Source: Rhodothermus sp. (lineage in GTDB: Bacteria > Bacteroidota > Rhodothermia > Rhodothermales > Rhodothermaceae). From it: 37,872 bases of DNA. The stretch spans positions 1 to 37,872 of the forward strand of contig WFPM01000160.1 of NCBI GenBank assembly GCA_015487635.1, written 5' to 3'. Below are positions 27,485-35,090 of this stretch, one piece after another. The position numbers and the translations under genes were made by a program. Below the pieces are notes generated by a model. It was given only the letters and a program-made list of their open reading frames with translations. It had not been told where the DNA came from and ran no database searches. Numbering within the stretch: position 1 is the stretch's first letter; every line of letters starts with the position of its first letter.

Positions 27485-30373
27485 ATGGAGCTTTCCCCCC
27501 CGGTTGCTGCGCTGGCTGCCTCGGAGGAGTTGCGACGGAAGGCACGCACGCACATCGTGCTGCGCGGCGTGCGCCAGCACAACCTGAAGAACATCGACCT
27601 GGATCTGCCCAAACGGAAGCTGATCGTCATTACGGGCCCGAGCGGCTCGGGCAAGTCGAGCCTGGCTTTTGACACGATCTATGCCGAAGGCCAGCGACGT
27701 TACGTGGAAAGCCTGTCGGCCTACGCCCGCCAGTTCCTGGAGCGCATGGACCGGCCCGACGCCGATCTGATTACGGGGCTGGCGCCCGCCATTGCCATCG
27801 AACAGAAGGCCGGAAGCCGCAACCCGCGCTCGACGGTCGCCACCCAGACCGAGATCTACGACTACCTGCGGCTGCTCTACGCCCGCATCGGCCGCACCTA
27901 CTCGCCCATCAGTGGCGAAGAGGTGCGGCGCGATTCACCCACCACCGTAGCCCAGGCGCTGCACGAGCGGCTGCCGGACGGCACGCGCTGCTACCTGTGC
28001 TTTCCCTGTCCCACGCACAAAAAGCGCACGCTGCAGGAGGAACTGGCCGCCCTGCGCCAGCGCGGCTTCTCGCGGCTGGTGGTGCTCCCTACCGAAAAAA
28101 AGGCCGCCGACGGAGCCGTCCCCGAGGTGCCGGACCTGAGCGAACGCGATCCGACTTCGATCCGCGTGGCCCGCGACCGGCTGCTGGTGCTGGTCGATCG
28201 CCTGGTGGTGCGTCCGGGCGACGAGGCCAACCGCTCCCGCATCGCCGATTCGGTGGAGCAGGCTTTCCGGGAGGGGGGCGGCCGCTGCGTCGTCGTGCGC
28301 GTGCCGCGCCGCGGCGAACGTTTCGACCCGAAGGCCGATCTACTTTGCTTCAGCGAGCACTTCGAACGCGACGGGATCGTCTTCGAGGAGCCCACGCCGC
28401 TGCTGTTCTCGTTCAACAGCCCGGTCGGCGCCTGCCCCACCTGCCAGGGCTTCGGGCGCGTGCCCGGCCTGGATCCAGACCTGATCATCCCGAATCCGGA
28501 CCTGTCGATCCGCCAGGGAGCCATCGCGCCGTTCCGCACCGAAAAGTGGAGCCAGCACTACCGCCAGCTCCTGCGGCTCGCCCTCACAGAACGCATCGAC
28601 ATCGACAAACCCTACCGCCTGCTTTCCGAGCGCGAAAAGCGCCTGATCTGGGAAGGCAAGGGCGACTACATCGGCATCTACGGCTTTTTCCGCTTTCTGG
28701 AAAAGCACAGCTACAAGCCCCACTACCGGATCTTCCACGCCCGCTTCCGCGGCTACACGCGGTGCCCGGACTGCGACGGCTACCGGCTCCGCAAAGAGGC
28801 GCTTTACGTAAAGGTAGGCGGCCTGCACATCGGCGAGGTGTGCGAGCTGACGATCCGGGCCGCCCGGGAGTTTTTCGACACGCTGGAACTCACCCCGTAC
28901 GAGCAGCAGGTGGCCGGCGAGCTGCTGGAGGAGATCCGGCGGCGGCTGCGCTACCTGGATGAAATCGGACTCGACTACCTGACGCTCGATCGGCTCAGCC
29001 ACACGCTGTCGGGCGGTGAGTCCCAGCGCATCCACCTGGCCACATCGCTGGGCTCGGCGCTCGTGGGCGCGCTCTACGTGCTCGACGAGCCGTCCATCGG
29101 CCTGCACCCGCGCGACACAGATCGGCTGATCCGCATTCTGGAGCGGCTGCGTGATCTGGGCAATACGGTGATTGTCGTCGAGCACGACGCCGAGACGATC
29201 CGCCGCGCCGACCACATCGTAGACCTCGGACCGGGCAGCGGCCAGCACGGCGGCGAGGTCGTCTTTCAGGGTACCTACGACGCGCTGCTCCGGCACGAAC
29301 GCTCGCTGACAGGGGCTTACCTGAGCGGCCGCCGACGGATCGAGGTGCCCCGCCGTCGCCGCCCCATCAACGAAGAAGACGCGATCGTGGTGGAAAACGC
29401 CCGCCAGCACAACTTGAAGTGGCTGACCGTGCGCTTCCCGCTGGGTGTGCTGGTGTGCGTGACGGGCGTTTCGGGCTCAGGCAAATCGACGCTCGTGCAC
29501 GACACACTGTATCTGGGACTGGCCCGCCTCAAGGGCACCTACGACGGCGAGGCGAAGGTCGGCGCGCACGACGCCATTCATGGCCACCACCTGATCGATC
29601 GCGTCGAAATGGTCGATCAGAGTCCGATCGGCCGCTCGCCACGCTCCAACCCGGCCACCTACACGAAGGTCTTCGATCCGATCCGGGAGCTGCTGGCCGC
29701 AACGCCTCAGGCGCGCGTACGTGGTCTCAAGCCCGGCTATTTCTCGTTCAACGTGCCCGGCGGCCGCTGCGAGGTCTGCCAGGGCGAAGGGTTCGTGCGT
29801 GTAGAAATGCAGTTTCTGGCCGACCTGTACCTGGAGTGCGAGGCCTGCCGCGGCACGCGCTACAAGCAGGACGTGCTGGAGATCCGCTATCGCGGCAAGA
29901 ACGTGCATGAGATCCTGAACATGACGGTGGACGAGGCGCTCGCATTCTTTGCGGACGTGCCCGCCATCGTCGACCGGCTGCGCGTGCTGCAGGAAATCGG
30001 CCTCGGCTACCTGAAGCTGGGCCAGCCGTCCACCACGCTCTCAGGCGGCGAGGCGCAGCGCATCAAGCTGGCGGCCCATCTGAGCAGCAACAACCACGAG
30101 CGCGTGCTCTACATCCTGGACGAACCCACCACCGGATTGCACTTCGACGACGTGCGCAAGCTCATCGACGCGCTGAACCGGCTGGTCGAGGCCGGCCACT
30201 CGGTGATCGTCGTCGAGCACAACCTGGACGTGATCAAGTGTGCCGACTGGGTGATCGACCTGGGTCCCGAGGGCGGCCACCGCGGCGGCTTCATCGTGGC
30301 CGAGGGCACGCCCGAAGAGATCGCCGCCCACCCGGAAAGCCACACGGGCCGCTTCCTGCGCGAGGTGCTCTGA
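27485..30373 (+). CDS. uvrA: Excinuclease ABC subunit A
   Basis: Damage-recognition ATPase of nucleotide excision repair, working with UvrB and UvrC. It has 962 residues and two ABC modules: Walker A GPSGSGKSS (51-59) and GVSGSGKST (about 662), signatures LSGGESQRIHLA (about 507) and LSGGEAQRIKLA (about 852), and both VLDEP/ILDEP Walker B motifs. The second zinc module is intact (GRCEVCQGEG, about 761, and CEACRGTRY, about 786). The first has only one of its two CxxC pairs (ACPTCQGFG, about 317). The ATG at 27485 has only a weak GGAA upstream. Longer readings overlap the divergent cupin and lack UvrA character. It ends two bases before the convergent hepT stop. Confidence 0.96.
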   Translation: MELSPPVAALAASEELRRKARTHIVLRGVRQHNLKNIDLDLPKRKLIVITGPSGSGKSSLAFDTIYAEGQRRYVESLSAYARQFLERMDRPDADLITGLAPAIAIEQKAGSRNPRSTVATQTEIYDYLRLLYARIGRTYSPISGEEVRRDSPTTVAQALHERLPDGTRCYLCFPCPTHKKRTLQEELAALRQRGFSRLVVLPTEKKAADGAVPEVPDLSERDPTSIRVARDRLLVLVDRLVVRPGDEANRSRIADSVEQAFREGGGRCVVVRVPRRGERFDPKADLLCFSEHFERDGIVFEEPTPLLFSFNSPVGACPTCQGFGRVPGLDPDLIIPNPDLSIRQGAIAPFRTEKWSQHYRQLLRLALTERIDIDKPYRLLSEREKRLIWEGKGDYIGIYGFFRFLEKHSYKPHYRIFHARFRGYTRCPDCDGYRLRKEALYVKVGGLHIGEVCELTIRAAREFFDTLELTPYEQQVAGELLEEIRRRLRYLDEIGLDYLTLDRLSHTLSGGESQRIHLATSLGSALVGALYVLDEPSIGLHPRDTDRLIRILERLRDLGNTVIVVEHDAETIRRADHIVDLGPGSGQHGGEVVFQGTYDALLRHERSLTGAYLSGRRRIEVPRRRRPINEEDAIVVENARQHNLKWLTVRFPLGVLVCVTGVSGSGKSTLVHDTLYLGLARLKGTYDGEAKVGAHDAIHGHHLIDRVEMVDQSPIGRSPRSNPATYTKVFDPIRELLAATPQARVRGLKPGYFSFNVPGGRCEVCQGEGFVRVEMQFLADLYLECEACRGTRYKQDVLEIRYRGKNVHEILNMTVDEALAFFADVPAIVDRLRVLQEIGLGYLKLGQPSTTLSGGEAQRIKLAAHLSSNNHERVLYILDEPTTGLHFDDVRKLIDALNRLVEAGHSVIVVEHNLDVIKCADWVIDLGPEGGHRGGFIVAEGTPEEIAAHPESHTGRFLREVL

Positions 30374-30375
30374 GT

Positions 30376-30792
30376 CTACTCCAGAAAACGGGCAAAGACG
30401 GAGGCCAGAACCCGCAGGTCGTCCAGATGCTTCTGAAGCACCTGATACACAACACGCCGGTCCAGATCGAGATAGTCGTGGACCAGAATGTTGCGAAAGC
30501 CGATCATCTGAAGCCAGATCGATTCCAGACGGGAATCCAGGTATCCTTTTTCCCGAAGCAGCCTGGGGATATCCCGTGCCCATCGAACCCGCCCGAGCTG
30601 CAAATCGGCCACGACGTGACCTCCCATGTCGTTCAGCGCCTCAATGGCCAGCTGCAAAAAGCGCTCGGCACTTCCGTAATGCTCCGGATCGGCCAGAAAC
30701 GTGGCTTCATCGTATCGGCGCAGGCGTTCCAGCACCTCCAGATAGAAAGCGAGTTGCTCCAAGCGACGTTGTAAAACTTCAGGGCGTACCAT
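30376..30792 (-). CDS. hepT: HepT-family RNase toxin (DUF86)
   Basis: A 138-residue all-helical HEPN protein. The catalytic motif RX4HXY is exact: Arg100, His105 and Tyr107 in FRNILVHDYLD. HepT toxins cleave RNA and are neutralised when the MntA partner adds AMP to the Tyr of this motif. The gene overlaps the upstream mntA by 14 bases, the standard arrangement of this type VII toxin-antitoxin pair. Its stop is two bases from the uvrA stop on the opposite strand, so no terminator separates them. Confidence 0.9.
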   Translation of the reverse strand: MVRPEVLQRRLEQLAFYLEVLERLRRYDEATFLADPEHYGSAERFLQLAIEALNDMGGHVVADLQLGRVRWARDIPRLLREKGYLDSRLESIWLQMIGFRNILVHDYLDLDRRVVYQVLQKHLDDLRVLASVFARFLE

Positions 30793-31213
30793 CCGACCCG
30801 GATTTCAGAAAATATTGCTGTAGATTGCGGCGAAACGGCTTCAGGTAGGGCAATTCGTCCCAGCAGCGACGGATTGTGCGGGAAAAATAGCTCCCGACGT
30901 CGAAGTCCGGTCGGGCATAGAGCAGACAGTTTGGCCGCAGCGCTTCGAGCGTCAGCACCATGTCGGCTTCTTCGAGCAACACCGGATCGGCCCGCTCCAG
31001 ACCGGCTTCCACCAGCGCCTGCAGCAGCGCAAGATACTGTGCACGAAGCGCCTCGGCCGGCCCGACCAGCGCCAGATCGACGTCACTATCGGGCCGGGCC
31101 CGCCCTTCGGCGACGGACCCGAACAGGTAAACGGCCTGAAGCGCCGGAAAACGCGGGCCGATCTGTTGCAGGTGCGCGCGAAGCTGCTCGGGTGTCAGTT
31201 CGTCGGTACCCAT
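30779..31213 (-). CDS. mntA: MntA-family antitoxin nucleotidyltransferase
   Basis: A 144-residue minimal nucleotidyltransferase. The active site GSX10DXD is complete: Gly32-Ser33 in LFGSVAEGR, then Asp44 and Asp46 in SDVDLALVG. A helical C-terminal half follows. In studied systems MntA AMPylates the HepT toxin. The ATG at 31213 is used; a GTG three codons upstream is an alternative and neither has a strong Shine-Dalgarno. The gene begins 27 bases after the thioredoxin-like gene, so a single promoter may serve all three. Confidence 0.9.
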   Translation of the reverse strand: MGTDELTPEQLRAHLQQIGPRFPALQAVYLFGSVAEGRARPDSDVDLALVGPAEALRAQYLALLQALVEAGLERADPVLLEEADMVLTLEALRPNCLLYARPDFDVGSYFSRTIRRCWDELPYLKPFRRNLQQYFLKSGSDGTP

Positions 31214-31240
31214 GCGCTGCACAAAAGCCGGTGGCAGCTC

Positions 31241-31825
31241 TTACGCGATCGGCGGCGGTTCGCTCCAGGGCCAGCGACGCGCCTCGGGACTGTCCGGGTA
31301 GCGGCGAAGCAGCTCGAGCATGTCCTCCCGAAACTGCCGGCTGTCGCCGCCGGACTGCAGGTAGCGCGCCATCGCCCACCAGAGCATCACCTGCGCGGCC
31401 ATCGGATGCTCGGGAAACAGCGCCCGCGCTTCCTCCAGCAGCGCAATGGCCTCGGCGTACTGCCCGCGTGGCACCAGCACCTTGGCACGTCCCAGCCGCC
31501 ACACCAGGCGCAGATCGTCGGGCGGCAGGTAGCCCAGCTCGACGTGGTGCACCATACCACGCGCATCGAGCACGTAAAACGAAGGCGTCCAGACCGCCGC
31601 GTAGCGGGCCCGCACGACCCGATCGCGCCGGATGTCCTGGCGCAACAGCACAAACGCCTCGCGCAGTTCGGCCTGCACCTGCGGATCCCGGTAGGTGACC
31701 GCCTCCATTCGGTCGCATCCGGCGCACCCTTCCCGCACGAACATCAGCCACACGGGCCGACGCGTCCGGCGTGCTTCGGCCAGCGCCGCATCCAGATCGT
31801 GCAACCAGTTCAGCGGTTCATTCAT
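31241..31825 (-). CDS. Thioredoxin-fold protein with TPR-like C-terminus
   Basis: A 194-residue cytoplasmic protein with no signal peptide. The thioredoxin-like domain (about 1-110) has PVWLMFVREGCAGCDRME, with redox Cys34 and Cys37 (CAGC), and TPSFYVLDARG containing the usual cis-Pro region. The rest is helical and resembles a TPR unit (YAEAIALLEEARALFPEHP). It probably reduces disulfides or acts as a thiol sensor. The start at 31825 is chosen because the domain begins there; the frame runs on upstream, but only antisense to msrA. It is divergent from msrA with 45 bases between. Confidence 0.88.
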   Translation of the reverse strand: MNEPLNWLHDLDAALAEARRTRRPVWLMFVREGCAGCDRMEAVTYRDPQVQAELREAFVLLRQDIRRDRVVRARYAAVWTPSFYVLDARGMVHHVELGYLPPDDLRLVWRLGRAKVLVPRGQYAEAIALLEEARALFPEHPMAAQVMLWWAMARYLQSGGDSRQFREDMLELLRRYPDSPEARRWPWSEPPPIA

Positions 31826-31870
31826 AACAGCCTGCCGCAAAGCTAGAGCAAACCCTTTGCAAAGCAAGAT

Positions 31871-32422
31871 ATGGTACGCCAACGAGAAAAAGCGACGCTG
31901 GGCGGCGGGTGCTTCTGGTGCCTGGAAGCCGCGTTTCTGGAATTGCGCGGGGTGACCGACGTTGTGCCCGGCTATGCCGGCGGCCATGTGCCCGACCCCA
32001 CCTACGAGCAGGTCTGCACAGGCACGACCGGCCATGCCGAGGTGGTGCAGATTACGTTCGATCCCTCGGTGATTTCGTATCGGGATCTGCTCGAAATCTT
32101 CTTTGCCATCCACGATCCGACCACACCCGACCGCCAGGGCAACGACGTGGGACCACAGTACCGCTCGATCATCCTGTATCATGACGAGCAGCAGCGACAG
32201 ACGGCCGAAGCCGTTATCCGCGAGCTGGAGACGTCCGGCGTGTACGACGCGCCCATTGTGACGGAAGTGGTCCCCCTGAAGGCTTTCTACCCGGCCGAGC
32301 CCTATCATCACCGCTACTACCGGCGCCATCCCTGGCAGCCCTACTGCCGGGTGGTTATCGCCCCTAAATTGATCAAACTCCGTCAGCAGTTTGCCGATCG
32401 GCTGGCAGCGCCGGATCACTGA
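31871..32422 (+). CDS. msrA: Peptide methionine-S-sulfoxide reductase
   Basis: A 183-residue MsrA, reducing the S epimer of methionine sulfoxide in proteins. The catalytic motif GCFWC is at 13-17 (nucleophile Cys14), followed by [13 protein letters not shown], the [16 protein letters not shown] segment and the [18 protein letters not shown] signature. Cys17, Cys49 and Cys158 are candidate resolving cysteines. No MsrB domain is fused. The neighbouring divergent thioredoxin-like protein could serve as reductant, which is inference. Confidence 0.95.
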   Translation: MVRQREKATLGGGCFWCLEAAFLELRGVTDVVPGYAGGHVPDPTYEQVCTGTTGHAEVVQITFDPSVISYRDLLEIFFAIHDPTTPDRQGNDVGPQYRSIILYHDEQQRQTAEAVIRELETSGVYDAPIVTEVVPLKAFYPAEPYHHRYYRRHPWQPYCRVVIAPKLIKLRQQFADRLAAPDH

Positions 32423-32626
32423 AACGCCTGTTACTTTTGACGGCGCTGCTGCGGCTTTTTACAGGCCGGAGGCGGGAAAGTCCCGTGATGCTTCGGTGAA
32501 TTTACCGGGGTTTCTGAAAGGAATGCCGCTACCGGCGAATCTAAGGAACGGACGGATCCGTTTGTGCCGGCGTTGTGCGATTCGTCCGGGCCCGATGCCC
32601 CAGCAAACCAAAGCCGGACGCCCGGC

Positions 32627-33877
32627 ATGTATACACCCGTAGCGACCGAACGTAAGGAGGCCTCGATTTACGCGCTGCCACGGGCGCCGCGCATTGCGCT
32701 GTTCACTGGCGCCTACAACCACATTGCCGACGGCGTCTCACGCACGTTGAACCGCCTAGTGGGCTACCTGGAACGGCGGGGCGCCTCGGTGCTTGTGTTC
32801 GCACCCACCATTCCCAATCCACCCGTCCGGCACGAAGGCACGCTGGTGCCGGTGCCGTCGATTCCGGTGCCCGGGCGCTCGGAATACCGCATCAGCCTGG
32901 GACTCACCTCGCGCCATCGCAGACTGCTGGCCGCCTTCGAGCCCGACCTGATCCACATTGCCACGCCCGATCTGCTGGGCCTGCAGGCGCTGCTGCTGGC
33001 CCGCCGCCGGGGCATTCCCGTGGTGGCCTCCTACCATACCCACTTCAGTGCCTACCTGAAGTACTACCACCTCCAGTGGTCCGAGCGCATGCTCTGGGCC
33101 TACCTGCGCTGGTTCTATCGGCAGTGCCGGCAGATCTATGTGCCCTCCACCTCCATGATCGAGATTCTGCAGGCGCATGGCATCGACCAGAACCTCTACC
33201 TCTGGGAGCGGGGGGTCGATACCGGTCTGTTCAACCCGGCGCAGCGCTCGTCCGCCTGGCGGCGCAATGTGCTGGGCGTGGCCGACGACGAAGTGGTGGT
33301 GGCCTACGTGGGCCGGCTGGTCTGGGAAAAGGGGCTGGACGTGCTGGCCGCCACGATCAACCGGCTCCGGCAGGAGCAGGTGCCCCATCGCTGCCTGATT
33401 GTGGGCGAAGGGCCGGCCCGGCGTGAACTGGAAACCCGGCTTCCGGAAGCCATTTTCACGGGCTATCTGGAAGGCCGGGAACTGGCACGGGCCTACGCCT
33501 CGGCCGACGTGTTTTTCTTCCCGAGCGAAACAGAAACGTTCGGCAACGTCACGCTCGAAGCGATGGCCTCGGGCCTGCCGGCCGTCTGCGCCGACGCGCC
33601 GGGCAGCAACATGCTCATCGAGCACGGCCGCACGGGCTTTCTGGCCACACCGGGCCGCGTCGAAGAATTTGCCGGCTACCTTCGACGGCTGATCCTCGAC
33701 ACCGAACTGCGCCACACCATGGGTTATCAGGCGCTGCAGCGCGCCCGGCACTTCGACTGGGAGGCCGTGCTGAACCGCCTCTACGGCTACTACCTGGACG
33801 TGCTCGCTCCGGCGCTGCAGCCGACCGGCGACGGCGCTGCTACCGAACTGCCCGAACTGACGGCCACGGCTGCCTGA
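32627..33877 (+). CDS. GT4-family glycosyltransferase (SQD2/alpha-mannosyltransferase-like)
   Basis: A 416-residue GT-B enzyme. The N-terminal half has RIALFTGAYNHIADGVSRTL, the acceptor-side loop of the group containing sulfoquinovosyl and GDP-mannose-dependent diacylglycerol or trehalose mannosyltransferases, then VASYHTHFSAYLKYY. The donor half shows VAYVGRLVWEKGLDVLA and the EX7E motif in SETETFGNVTLEAMASG (about residue 300). A lipid or small-molecule acceptor is likely but not certain. The ATG at 32627 is preferred because the upstream reading lacks GT character. The next GT4 gene starts 10 bases after this stop. Confidence 0.9.
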   Translation: MYTPVATERKEASIYALPRAPRIALFTGAYNHIADGVSRTLNRLVGYLERRGASVLVFAPTIPNPPVRHEGTLVPVPSIPVPGRSEYRISLGLTSRHRRLLAAFEPDLIHIATPDLLGLQALLLARRRGIPVVASYHTHFSAYLKYYHLQWSERMLWAYLRWFYRQCRQIYVPSTSMIEILQAHGIDQNLYLWERGVDTGLFNPAQRSSAWRRNVLGVADDEVVVAYVGRLVWEKGLDVLAATINRLRQEQVPHRCLIVGEGPARRELETRLPEAIFTGYLEGRELARAYASADVFFFPSETETFGNVTLEAMASGLPAVCADAPGSNMLIEHGRTGFLATPGRVEEFAGYLRRLILDTELRHTMGYQALQRARHFDWEAVLNRLYGYYLDVLAPALQPTGDGAATELPELTATAA

Positions 33878-33887
33878 GCGTTTCGGC

Positions 33888-35090
33888 ATGGCCTCGCCGC
33901 TCCGGCTCCTGTTCGTCTCGCACTCGTTCCCACCGCCCGGGCGTCCGCTGGCCAACATCGGTGGCATGCAGCGCGTGGCGACCGAACTCGATGCCGCGCT
34001 GGCCCGCCACCCGGACGTCGCCTACCACCACCTGGTGCTGCGCACCTCCTGGCGCTGGACGCACGTGCGCGTGGTGCCGTTTCTGCTTCGTCTGGCGGTT
34101 CAGATTCCCCGCATGGTGGCACGCCACAGGATCGACGTGGTGCTGTTTTCGTCCATGGTGACGGCCCCGCTGGCCCTACTGCTTCGCCGCAAACTGAACG
34201 GCACGCGTCTGGTAGCCATTGCGCATGGGCGCGACGTGACCCTCCCAGTGGCACCCTACCAGCGCTTCCTGCCTCACGTGTTTGCGCACTTCGATGCCGT
34301 GCTGGCCGTCAGCCGGGCCACGGGCGAAGCCTGCCAGGCCCGGGGCCTGCTTCCGGAACGGCTGCACGTAGTCCCGAACGGCATCGACCCGGCCCGCTTT
34401 GCCCGACCGCTCGACCGCCGGGCTGCCCGCCACGAGCTAAGCCGGACACTCGGCCTGCCGCTTCCTGACAATGCCCTGCTGCTCTGCAGCGTGGGCCGAC
34501 AGGTCCCCCGCAAGGGCTTCGCCTGGTTCGTCGAGGCCGTCATGCCCCGCCTGCCCGCCCACATTCACTACTGGCTGGCCGGGGACGGGCCCGACGCCTC
34601 CGCCATTGAAGCCGCCATCGAACGTCACCGGCTTCAGGAACGCGTGCGACGGCTGGGCCGCGTGTCCGACGACGTGCTGCACCGACTCTACCGGGCCGCC
34701 GACCTGTTCATCATGCCCAACCGCCCTGTGCCCGGCGACATGGAAGGCTTCGGCGTGGTCATGCTCGAAGCGGCCCTCTGCGGCGCACCCGTGCTGGCTG
34801 CCCGCCTGGAAGGGATTCAGGATGTGGTGGCCGAAGGCGCAAACGGTCACCTCATCGAAAGCGGCGATGCGGACGGCTTCGTGCGCTGGATCCTGCACTA
34901 CGACCGGAACCGCGCGGCGCTGCAGGCGCTTTCGGAACGGGCCGCCGCCTACGTGCGCGCGCACTTCAACTGGGATGTGGTGGCCGACCGCTACGTGCAG
35001 ACGCTCCGGACTATTTGCTCAGCGACGTCGTCGGCGCCGCCTCCGGCTCGGGGGCCGGACGCTTCTCCCGATCCTCCAGCCACTGAATGA
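33888..35090 (+). CDS. GT4-family glycosyltransferase
   Basis: A 400-residue GT-B enzyme. It opens LRLLFVSHSFPPPGRPLANI with a GGMQRVATEL acceptor loop; the donor half has LLLCSVGRQVPRKGFAWFVE and the EX7E motif in MEGFGVVMLEAALCG (about 283). With the previous GT4 gene it forms a two-gene unit, probably building one glycolipid or polysaccharide. Its last 80 bases lie over the end of the convergent MMPL exporter gene. That tail (rich in Ala, Pro and Ser) falls outside the GT fold, so the overlap does not touch catalytic parts. Confidence 0.92.
   Translation: MASPLRLLFVSHSFPPPGRPLANIGGMQRVATELDAALARHPDVAYHHLVLRTSWRWTHVRVVPFLLRLAVQIPRMVARHRIDVVLFSSMVTAPLALLLRRKLNGTRLVAIAHGRDVTLPVAPYQRFLPHVFAHFDAVLAVSRATGEACQARGLLPERLHVVPNGIDPARFARPLDRRAARHELSRTLGLPLPDNALLLCSVGRQVPRKGFAWFVEAVMPRLPAHIHYWLAGDGPDASAIEAAIERHRLQERVRRLGRVSDDVLHRLYRAADLFIMPNRPVPGDMEGFGVVMLEAALCGAPVLAARLEGIQDVVAEGANGHLIESGDADGFVRWILHYDRNRAALQALSERAAAYVRAHFNWDVVADRYVQTLRTICSATSSAPPPARGPDASPDPPATE

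Noticed and set aside
31826-32419. Upstream extension of the thioredoxin-like frame.
   Set aside because: It is antisense to msrA, and the thioredoxin fold begins at the ATG at 31825.
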